A DNA stretch of 64,000 nucleotides from assembly GCA_012839565.1 (NCBI GenBank), contig DUMZ01000010.1:37685-101684 (forward strand), written 5' to 3'. Shown here piece by piece: positions 48,469-55,871 of the stretch; positions within the stretch are counted from its first letter, which is position 1; each line of letters opens with the position of its first letter. A program made the position numbers and the translations under genes. Under the pieces are notes generated by a model. That model was not told the origin of the DNA, ran no database searches, and saw nothing but the letters and a program-made list of their open reading frames with translations. Source of the DNA: Anaerolineaceae bacterium (GTDB lineage: Bacteria; Chloroflexota; Anaerolineae; Anaerolineales; Anaerolineaceae).

Positions 48469-50451
48469 ATGAAAGAATGTAACACTATCCTAAAAAACGC
48501 TTTGATACTTACTATGGATAACAACTACACCCAATACCAGCAAGGTGCCGTTGCAATTAACGACGGTGCTATTGTCGCTATTGGTCCAGAAGATGCCATC
48601 TTAAAGAGCTGGAATGGGAAAGAAATAATCGATTGCCAGGGCAAGGTGCTCATGCCTGGATTAATTAATACCCATACCCATGTTCCGATGACCCTTTTAC
48701 GTGGTCTGGCAAATGATCTTCGGCTTGATGTGTGGCTGATGGGTTACATGATGCCCGTAGAGCGCGAATTTGTCTCACCTGAGTTTGTGCGTTTAGGAAC
48801 ACAAATGGGTTGCGCTGAAATGATTAAATCTGGTGTTACAACCTTTAATGACATGTATTATTTCGAGGACGAAGTTGCAACCGCCACCGCGGAGATTGGT
48901 ATGCGCGCTGTGGTTGGACAAACAGTAATGAAATTTTCTGCGCCTGATGCGGCTTCTTATGATGATTCTTTAGCTCTTTCAATCGATCTCATCAAGAAAT
49001 GGAAAGACCATCATCTGATTGTTCCAGCTATCGCGCCCCATGCTGTTTACACCTGCCCAGCCGAAGTTCTTGAAGCAGTTGTCGAAATTGCAAAACAATA
49101 TGATGCTACAGTCCATTTTCATGTCTCAGAAACAGCCGATGAAGTTGTCAATATGCGTAAACAATCAGGAATGCCAGTAGTTCCCTATATTAAAAAATTA
49201 GGCATGTTGGATACCAAACTTATTGCAGCACACTGTGTCCATGTTGATGACGGCGAAATTCGCACCATGAGACGTGCTGGAACGGGTATCGCTCACAATC
49301 CCAGTTCAAACTTAAAACTGGCATCAGGTTTTGCCCCAACCGCGCGAATGATGGAAATGGGCGCAAAAGTTGGCATTGGCACTGATGGAGCCGCTTCAAA
49401 TAACGACTTAGACATGTTCGAAGAAATGCGTCTGGCCAGTTTAATCGCCAAACCAGTCGCTGGTGACCCAACAGTTCTGCCTGCGCGACAAGTTTTGGAA
49501 ATGGCTACCAGAATTGGCGCTGAAGTCTTACACCTTGATCATATTACAGGCAGTCTTGAAGTCGGAAAACGTGCAGATATCATAGTTCTCGACATTTTCC
49601 CGATCCATAACCAGCCCCATTTCAAGCGTGACTCTGAAAACATTTATGCACAAATTGTTTACGCAAGCAAAGCCAGCGATGTTACCGATGTTATGGTTGA
49701 TGGCCAGTGGCTCATGCGAAATAAAACTCTTTTAACGATTGATGAAGATGCGTTAATCAGACAAGCCAAACCTGTTGCTGAACAAATTGACGCATTTATT
49801 ACAAGTCGCGAAAAATCAGTTCATTCCAAACTATTGGCAATTGGTGGTGCTGCTGAAGAAGAAAGCTTTGAAGTGCAAGCCAAAGTGCGCATTTCTGATC
49901 CAGATGAAATTATCGAACGCCTTGAACACCCCGAAATTGAAATCCTCAAGAGACGTCATTATCATCAGTATGATTCCTATTTCTTATTTGAAGATTCAAC
50001 TCAAGGTATATTACGTTACCGTGAAGATGAGATTCTCAACAAGAAAGGTGATATTCAAAATGTACGTGGCCGACTAACCTTAATTGGTGAAGGTAGTGAT
50101 GATGTCGGAAAACAACTAAAGCAAGGCTTGCTATCCCGTAGCCGATACTTTGCGCCGGCAACACATAGCCAGCGATTCTATATTGAATACTTCAAACCGG
50201 TTGAAATGATGGAAATCGAGAAAGATAGACGTAGATTCCTTGTAAAGTTCAAAGGTGTGGAATTTTACATTAATGTTGATACAATCATTAAGCCGATTGA
50301 AGATTATTTCGTCGAAATAAAAAGCAGAACCTGGAGTCGTCAAGATGCTGATGAAAAGACGCATCTCATCATATATCTTGCTGATGTCTTGGGCTTGAGT
50401 ACGCAACAGATTATTAATAAGGATTATTTTCAACTTTTAAGAAACAGGTAG
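48469..50451 (+). CDS. Amidohydrolase (MTA/SAH-deaminase-like) fused to a CYTH-like domain
   Basis: A 660-residue protein. Residues 1-440 are an amidohydrolase of the MtaD/TrzA deaminase type: HTH (69-71), HFH (216-218), His265 and Asp306 (GTDGAASNNDLDMFEEM) form the metal site; the likely reaction is deamination of S-adenosylhomocysteine or methylthioadenosine. Residues about 465-655 resemble a CYTH / triphosphate-tunnel domain: EVQAK (468-472) stands for the ExExK motif, followed by YFLFEDS, LRYREDE, RGRLTLIGEG, RRFLVKFKGVEFYINVD and FVEIKSR. Ordinary MtaD ends near residue 440, so this is a fusion. AAAGGAG precedes the ATG; glgA follows 7 nt after the stop. Confidence 0.85.
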   Translation: MKECNTILKNALILTMDNNYTQYQQGAVAINDGAIVAIGPEDAILKSWNGKEIIDCQGKVLMPGLINTHTHVPMTLLRGLANDLRLDVWLMGYMMPVEREFVSPEFVRLGTQMGCAEMIKSGVTTFNDMYYFEDEVATATAEIGMRAVVGQTVMKFSAPDAASYDDSLALSIDLIKKWKDHHLIVPAIAPHAVYTCPAEVLEAVVEIAKQYDATVHFHVSETADEVVNMRKQSGMPVVPYIKKLGMLDTKLIAAHCVHVDDGEIRTMRRAGTGIAHNPSSNLKLASGFAPTARMMEMGAKVGIGTDGAASNNDLDMFEEMRLASLIAKPVAGDPTVLPARQVLEMATRIGAEVLHLDHITGSLEVGKRADIIVLDIFPIHNQPHFKRDSENIYAQIVYASKASDVTDVMVDGQWLMRNKTLLTIDEDALIRQAKPVAEQIDAFITSREKSVHSKLLAIGGAAEEESFEVQAKVRISDPDEIIERLEHPEIEILKRRHYHQYDSYFLFEDSTQGILRYREDEILNKKGDIQNVRGRLTLIGEGSDDVGKQLKQGLLSRSRYFAPATHSQRFYIEYFKPVEMMEIEKDRRRFLVKFKGVEFYINVDTIIKPIEDYFVEIKSRTWSRQDADEKTHLIIYLADVLGLSTQQIINKDYFQLLRNR

Positions 50452-50458
50452 GTGATAC

Positions 50459-51946
50459 ATGAAAAAAAGCATCAATATTCTTTTTGCAGTCGCTGAAGCA
50501 GCCCCATTTGCCAAGGTCGGTGGCTTGGGTGATGTCGCAGGTGCTTTGCCAGAAGCCCTTAATAAATTAGATGAATTCAATTTTGATGTGCGTATTTTTA
50601 TGCCATTTCACGCCCGGGTTCATGAATATGATCCTGACCGACGCAAGATTGGCAACTTTAATTTCTCGTTAATGAGTGGCGATACCTTAGAATGTGAACT
50701 ATTTATCGCCCAAATTGGTTCAACAAAAGTTTATTTAATTGACAACGAATATATCAATCATAATTCTCCGATATACCACGGTGATTGGCGTTTGGACGGT
50801 TTGAAGTACGTTAGTTTTTCTTTAATGGTTCTTGAGGCCAGCAAATTTATTGATTGGAAACCTGATATATTGCACTGTAACGATTGGCATACAGCCTTGG
50901 CGATAAATGCGCTTGATCAACATTATGCGAATGACTCATTTTTCAAGGAAACTCGCACGGTTTTGTCAATCCATAACCTTCCATACAATGGTTGGGGCTC
51001 ACAAGAGGCAATGAGTCAACTTGGTTTTAGCCCAAGCACTGATCCTGACTTACCCGATTGGGCAAAATTTACACCATTACCGATGGGTATCGCAGCTACA
51101 GATCTTGTCATCGCGGTCTCTCCTGGTTATTCAAAGGAAATTCAAACTCCTGAATATGGTTGTGGTTTGGAAAACTATCTTTCAAAGCATTCCGATAAAG
51201 TTATGGGTATTTTAAACGGTCTTGATATCGATAGTTACAACCCTGAAACTGATGAGATCATTTCTCATTCATTTAGTTCAGATCGACTATATCAACGGTT
51301 GATGAATAAACTTCATTTACAATCTACATTAGGTCTTGAAGTTGGTCACCAGATCCCATTGATGACTATGGTTAGTCGGCTAAGTCACCAAAAAGGTATT
51401 GATTTACTCCTTGACAGTCTTGAACAAATTCTTCATCTTCCCTGGCAATTTGTCCTGCTTGGTACAGGTGATCCCGAATTAGAAGAACGTGCAAACAATT
51501 TTGCAAAAAGTCATCCTGAGAAATTCGTTGCTTTGTTAAAGTATGACGAAAACACTGCACGACAGCTATACGCAAGTGGCGATATTTTTACAATGCCTTC
51601 CCGATATGAACCGTGCGGTCTTTCTCAAATGATTGCGATGCGGTATGGGAATATACCTGTTGCCAGCGCCACTGGCGGTCTTAAGAATTCAATTTTCGAT
51701 TATTCCGATGGATTGGATACAGCAACTGGTTTTCTTTCACATCAGTTTTCGGTAGGAGATTTCTCTCAAACATTAGCAAAAGCATTGTCCTTGTTCACCG
51801 ATAAAGTAATCTGGACGCAAATCCAACGAAATGCGATGGCGCAAGATTTCAGTTGGCATCATTCTGCAATAACATATGCGCAAGCATATCTAAATCTTAT
51901 AAATCCTGATATTCCTGAAAATAAAACACTTATAGATGAGGCATAA
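50459..51946 (+). CDS. glgA: Glycogen (starch) synthase GlgA
   Basis: A 495-residue GT5 glycosyltransferase that extends alpha-1,4-glucan from ADP- or UDP-glucose. The N-terminal KVGGLGDVAGALP (from residue 19) is the nucleotide-sugar-binding signature. HCNDWHTALA and the C-terminal PSRYEPCGLSQMIAMRYG with the catalytic Glu are typical. Length is normal. AGGTGA precedes the ATG. malQ follows 3 nt after its stop, so synthesis and remodelling of the polymer are co-expressed. Confidence 0.96.
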   Translation: MKKSINILFAVAEAAPFAKVGGLGDVAGALPEALNKLDEFNFDVRIFMPFHARVHEYDPDRRKIGNFNFSLMSGDTLECELFIAQIGSTKVYLIDNEYINHNSPIYHGDWRLDGLKYVSFSLMVLEASKFIDWKPDILHCNDWHTALAINALDQHYANDSFFKETRTVLSIHNLPYNGWGSQEAMSQLGFSPSTDPDLPDWAKFTPLPMGIAATDLVIAVSPGYSKEIQTPEYGCGLENYLSKHSDKVMGILNGLDIDSYNPETDEIISHSFSSDRLYQRLMNKLHLQSTLGLEVGHQIPLMTMVSRLSHQKGIDLLLDSLEQILHLPWQFVLLGTGDPELEERANNFAKSHPEKFVALLKYDENTARQLYASGDIFTMPSRYEPCGLSQMIAMRYGNIPVASATGGLKNSIFDYSDGLDTATGFLSHQFSVGDFSQTLAKALSLFTDKVIWTQIQRNAMAQDFSWHHSAITYAQAYLNLINPDIPENKTLIDEA

Positions 51947-51949
51947 AAG

Positions 51950-53449
51950 ATGATTAAACAACGCGCCTCTGGCGTACTATTACACCCAACCAGCTTGCCA
52001 GGACCCTATGGCATTGGTGATTTGGGACCAGAAGCTTATAAATGGATTGACTTTTTAGCAGATACTGGCACAAAATATTGGCAAATATTACCACTTGGAC
52101 CCACAGGATATGGCGATTCTCCTTATCAATGTTTTTCGGCCTTTGCGGGTAATCCCTATTTGATTAGTCCAGATGGACTAGTTGAACTTGGACTAATTGA
52201 TGAACAAGATCTAAGTAATCTTCCACAATTTCCAACAGAAAATGTTGATTTTGGAAGTGTAATCACTTGGAAAAGCAATTTGCTGTCTGAAATTAGTAAG
52301 CGTGTTGCTGATGAAGGTATGCCGCCTGCCCTACAAGATGAGTATCAAGCTTTTCTCGATGATAGCAAAATTTGGCTTGACGAATATGCTTTGTTTATGG
52401 CTATTAAAGAAAGTCAGGGGAATGTGGCCTGGTCTGATTGGCTGGTACCTCTAAAATTCCGTGATGAAAATATTTTGCGGGAAACAAGAGTTCGATTAAC
52501 AAAAGAAATATTCCATCAAAAATTTATCCAGTTTTTGTTTTTCAAGCAATGGTCTGACCTTCGTCAATACGCGCACAGCAAAGACATTCAGATTATCGGG
52601 GACATGCCGTTTGTCATTGCTTTTGACAGTGCTGACGCCTGGTCGCGGCCAGAGCTTTTCTTGCTGGATGAGGACTTACAACCTACATTAGTTGCTGGTG
52701 TACCACCTGATGCTTTTGGCCCAAAGGGGCAACTTTGGGGAAACCCGCTTTACAATTGGCCTGCCCATGACGAAGAAAATTATGCCTGGTGGGTAAAACG
52801 TTTGGAAGCGACGTTAAAACTTGTTGACTTAGTACGTATTGATCACTTTAGAGGTTTCGCTGCCGCCTGGCATATTCCTTTTGGCAACGAAGACGCTGTT
52901 ATTGGCGAATGGTTACCTTCTCCCGGCGAAGCTTTATTTAATGCCTTTCAGGCAAAATATCCTGAATTACCCATTATTGCTGAAGATCTTGGGTACATCA
53001 CACCCGATGTAGTGGCTTTACGTGAAAATTTCAATTTACCGGGTATGCGTATTTTACAATTCGCCTTTGATGGTGATCCAGACAATGATTTCCTGCCCCA
53101 TCACTACACCATGAATAGTGTTTGTTACACAGGCACGCATGATAACGAAACCGCCAAAGGCTGGTATATCAACGCCGAACAAAAGAATAAGAACTTCATG
53201 CACAAGTATCTTGATAACAACGACGAAGATATTGCCTGGGTTATGATGCGTGCTGCTTTCCGTTCCGTGGCAAACTTGTGTGTGGTGCCGATGCAAGACG
53301 TATTAGGCTTAGATTCCAAATCCCGCATGAACAATCCTGGTATCGCCGCAGGAAACTGGGGTTGGCGCATGAAACCTGATGCCATAAACGACAAATTGAA
53401 AAAAAGATTTAAGGACTTAAACTTTACTTACAGTCGCTTAAATGATTGA
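51950..53449 (+). CDS. malQ: 4-alpha-glucanotransferase (amylomaltase)
   Basis: A 499-residue GH77 enzyme that transfers alpha-1,4-glucan segments and releases glucose. The opening RASGVLLHPTSLPGPYGIGD, the nucleophile region LVRIDHFRGFAA, the acid/base region PIIAEDLGYITPDV and the Asp of TGTHDNETAKGW are all present. Length is that of bacterial amylomaltases. It follows glgA by 3 nt and ends 19 nt before a strong terminator. Together with glgA and the ppgK kinase it links glycogen to hexose phosphate. Confidence 0.97.
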   Translation: MIKQRASGVLLHPTSLPGPYGIGDLGPEAYKWIDFLADTGTKYWQILPLGPTGYGDSPYQCFSAFAGNPYLISPDGLVELGLIDEQDLSNLPQFPTENVDFGSVITWKSNLLSEISKRVADEGMPPALQDEYQAFLDDSKIWLDEYALFMAIKESQGNVAWSDWLVPLKFRDENILRETRVRLTKEIFHQKFIQFLFFKQWSDLRQYAHSKDIQIIGDMPFVIAFDSADAWSRPELFLLDEDLQPTLVAGVPPDAFGPKGQLWGNPLYNWPAHDEENYAWWVKRLEATLKLVDLVRIDHFRGFAAAWHIPFGNEDAVIGEWLPSPGEALFNAFQAKYPELPIIAEDLGYITPDVVALRENFNLPGMRILQFAFDGDPDNDFLPHHYTMNSVCYTGTHDNETAKGWYINAEQKNKNFMHKYLDNNDEDIAWVMMRAAFRSVANLCVVPMQDVLGLDSKSRMNNPGIAAGNWGWRMKPDAINDKLKKRFKDLNFTYSRLND

Positions 53450-53468
53450 TAAAATGAAATTTGGTTGC

Positions 53469-53501
53469 AAAAAGGCTTGTCAATTGTCGCAAGCCTTTTT
53501 T
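53469..53501. terminator. Bidirectional terminator between malQ and ppgK
   Basis: An 11-bp stem (AAAAAGGCTTG and its complement) with a 10-nt loop and T runs on both strands. Confidence 0.92.
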
Positions 53502-53520
53502 CTATTATTGTTCTATTTCT

Positions 53521-54267
53521 TTAGACGATTTTTTCGGTTGCCATTGCCGCGCCAATAATGCCAGCATCATTGCCAAGTTTTGCAGCTATAACTTTTTCTT
53601 CAGGAAAATCGAGATATCTTTTGAACTTATCCAGACTAGAACTAATCGCCCCGCCAAGCACAAACAATTCAGGACTAAAATAAAAATCGTATTTTTCCAA
53701 AACACTATTTAGACGAATTCCCCATTGTTTCCAGCTTAGATTTTCAATACGCTTTACAGCAGCAGCACCTACATTTTCCATCGTCCTTTTTCCTTCGAAA
53801 ATAAGTTGTCCAAATTCGGTATCATTCCAAATTTGCCCATTCAAAATCAAAGCAGAACCGATACCTGTGCCTAGCGTTAGAAACATTGCACGGGTTGTCG
53901 TTTTTATTCGCGGATCGCCAAAGTTAAGTTCGGCAAGCGCAGCAGCATCTGCGTCATTCAGAACAACGGTTTTTGATTTCGTGTTTTCTTCAAAAAAGAC
54001 AGTCAAATCATTATTCAGCCATTCTGGATGCAAATTAGGAGCCTTGTGTAAAACATTTTTCACTAACCTGCCCGGAAATCCAACTCCGAGTGGCCCGCTA
54101 TAGTCCAACTTTCGCATTATTCGCAAAATATTAGCAGCAGCATCATGGGGCTTTGTTTCTATATTGTTCTTCGCTCTTATAGTATCAGAAACAATTTCTC
54201 CTGTATCAAGATTTACCAACGCCGCCTTGATAGCGGAACCCCCGATATCAATACCTAATCTAATCAT
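53521..54267 (-). CDS. ppgK: Polyphosphate glucokinase-like ROK-family sugar kinase
   Basis: A 248-residue ROK-fold kinase. The phosphate-1 motif is LGIDIGGSAIKAAL, the catalytic Asp lies in VLNDADAAALAE, and LGTGIGSALI is the phosphate-2 loop. The zinc motif CxCGxxGC of classical ROK proteins is absent, as in the short polyphosphate/ATP glucokinases (PpgK). It phosphorylates glucose, probably from polyphosphate or ATP; the donor cannot be proven from sequence. AGGTGA lies 3 nt before the ATG. Last gene of the tkt operon, 7 nt after mltG. Confidence 0.85.
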   Translation of the reverse strand: MIRLGIDIGGSAIKAALVNLDTGEIVSDTIRAKNNIETKPHDAAANILRIMRKLDYSGPLGVGFPGRLVKNVLHKAPNLHPEWLNNDLTVFFEENTKSKTVVLNDADAAALAELNFGDPRIKTTTRAMFLTLGTGIGSALILNGQIWNDTEFGQLIFEGKRTMENVGAAAVKRIENLSWKQWGIRLNSVLEKYDFYFSPELFVLGGAISSSLDKFKRYLDFPEEKVIAAKLGNDAGIIGAAMATEKIV

Positions 54268-54274
54268 ATTTCAC

Positions 54275-55420
54275 CTATTCACATCCATTGTTAAGATGTT
54301 CTTCATATGTTTTTGCAAAATTATGTCTGCCAGAATTATCGCATGCAGCCCTAAAGAATAAATAATCACTTTGTGCAGGTCGTGCTACAGCTTGAATAGC
54401 CTCCAAGCTTGGGCTGCAAATAGGTCCAGGTGGCAATCCATTTACCTGATAAGTATTATAAGACGAATTTATTGCCAAATCCGTCCAGGTCAGGCCTGGT
54501 TTCCACCAGGTTTCTGTGTTGTCATCCCAACCGATTGCATATTGCACCGTTACATCCGTTTCAAGTCGCATACCAAGTATAAGGCGATTATAAAAGACTG
54601 ATGCCATGGTTGGCATTTCTTCAACTGCCAAAGTCTCGCGCTGAATGATGGATGCCATCGTTAGACTTTCAATCAAACTTAATTTTTGTGTTTCAAGTTC
54701 TGCTTTTAATCCACTTAAGACAACTTTTGATTCAAAAGTATCCATGAACAATTCTAGCGCTTCAATAAGGGTTATTTTTGGTTGAAGATGATACTGCCCC
54801 GAAAGTATAAAACCTTCTAAAGAATCTCCTGGTAAGAATTCATATTTTTCTCTTATTTCATTTGGGATGTTTAAAGCAGATGACAGAAATTCATCCCCCG
54901 TAAACGACAAACCAAGCGTATCAATCGCATTTGCAATTTCTTCAAGCCGCCAACCGGCAAAGATGTACAAATCTTTATCACGATAGGCTACATTCCCAAC
55001 GCGTTGAACAATTTCAATCGTATTTAAACCACTCGGAACAGTATATGACCCTGGCTGAATCATTCTGTCGCGCCCGTAATATATGAGCAACTGACAAGCT
55101 AAATCACCATTCGGAACAATCTTTTCATTTTCTAATTTGGCGCAAATTTCTAACACGGTTTCATCACTGCTGATAAAAAACTTTTTATCAATATCATCAG
55201 GAAAAGCAACAAGCGGAGTTAATATAGCGTTGTTTTTGTTTAGAATATACGCATATTTTAATCGCGAAACGACAGGAAGTTGACGATCCGCTTTTCCAAA
55301 ATTCTTTTCAGCTTTTGATACCGTCAAATAACAGGCAAGTAAAAGAAAACTTGCAATAAGCAAAATTGAGAAAAACAGATATCTAAAGATAAAAGCGTTC
55401 TTTTTCTCTGTTTTAGTCAT
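54275..55420 (-). CDS. mltG: Endolytic transglycosylase MltG (YceG-like)
   Basis: A 381-residue membrane-anchored murein hydrolase that trims nascent glycan strands. One N-terminal membrane helix (about 11-35) is followed by a LysM-like segment (ILTPLVAFPDD, SSDETVLEICAKL) and the YceG catalytic domain: SLEGFILSGQYHL, LTMASIIQRETLAVEE with the catalytic-region Glu, SVFYNRL, LETDVTVQYAIG, and SYNTYQVNGLPPGPICSPS. It overlaps ruvX by 8 nt and precedes ppgK by 7 nt. Together with murA and ftsZ elsewhere in the window it implies a peptidoglycan-based wall. Confidence 0.93.
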   Translation of the reverse strand: MTKTEKKNAFIFRYLFFSILLIASFLLLACYLTVSKAEKNFGKADRQLPVVSRLKYAYILNKNNAILTPLVAFPDDIDKKFFISSDETVLEICAKLENEKIVPNGDLACQLLIYYGRDRMIQPGSYTVPSGLNTIEIVQRVGNVAYRDKDLYIFAGWRLEEIANAIDTLGLSFTGDEFLSSALNIPNEIREKYEFLPGDSLEGFILSGQYHLQPKITLIEALELFMDTFESKVVLSGLKAELETQKLSLIESLTMASIIQRETLAVEEMPTMASVFYNRLILGMRLETDVTVQYAIGWDDNTETWWKPGLTWTDLAINSSYNTYQVNGLPPGPICSPSLEAIQAVARPAQSDYLFFRAACDNSGRHNFAKTYEEHLNNGCE

Positions 55421-55868
55421 TTTTATCTTTCGCTAGATAATGATTGTCTAAATAGTCCTGAAGTATTAAAGCAGCAACCCGGTCATCTGATGGCTTTCGT
55501 CTTTGTTTTGCTGACTGTCCCATTTGCAAAGACAAGTTTTTAAATGCCATTGTACTTCCGCTTTCATCCCATACATCCACCTGAAGTGTTGTAAGAGATT
55601 TAAGCATCTCTACAAAGCGCAAAACTTTTCGTGCCCGGGGTCCTACATTTCCATCGCTGTCATAAGGTACACCTACAAGAATATCTGTACAAGCTTCAAT
55701 ATGAGCAATATCTATCACTCTTTTTGCATCATCTTCACGTGATACATGTTCAATAATTCGTAATGGTCTTGCAAAGCGCAATGTATCATCACTGAGCGCA
55801 AGTCCTATTCTCTTGTCCCCATGGTCTACTCCAAGGAACTTGCGCCCAGTTGCTTTGATATCAGTCAT
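55413..55868 (-). CDS. ruvX: Putative pre-16S rRNA nuclease / Holliday-junction resolvase-like RuvX (YqgF)
   Basis: A 151-residue RNase-H-fold protein. The first acidic motif is LGVDHGDKRIGLALSD (Asp15), VGVPYDSDGNVGPRA is typical, WDESGSTMAF carries the second acid, and DDRVAALILQDYLD the third. YqgF proteins process the 5' end of 16S rRNA in E. coli; a resolvase role was proposed from fold similarity. It lies 3 nt after the tal-pgi stop and overlaps mltG by 8 nt; ruvX next to mltG is a common pairing. Confidence 0.93.
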   Translation of the reverse strand: MTDIKATGRKFLGVDHGDKRIGLALSDDTLRFARPLRIIEHVSREDDAKRVIDIAHIEACTDILVGVPYDSDGNVGPRARKVLRFVEMLKSLTTLQVDVWDESGSTMAFKNLSLQMGQSAKQRRKPSDDRVAALILQDYLDNHYLAKDKND

Positions 55869-55871
55869 TGA

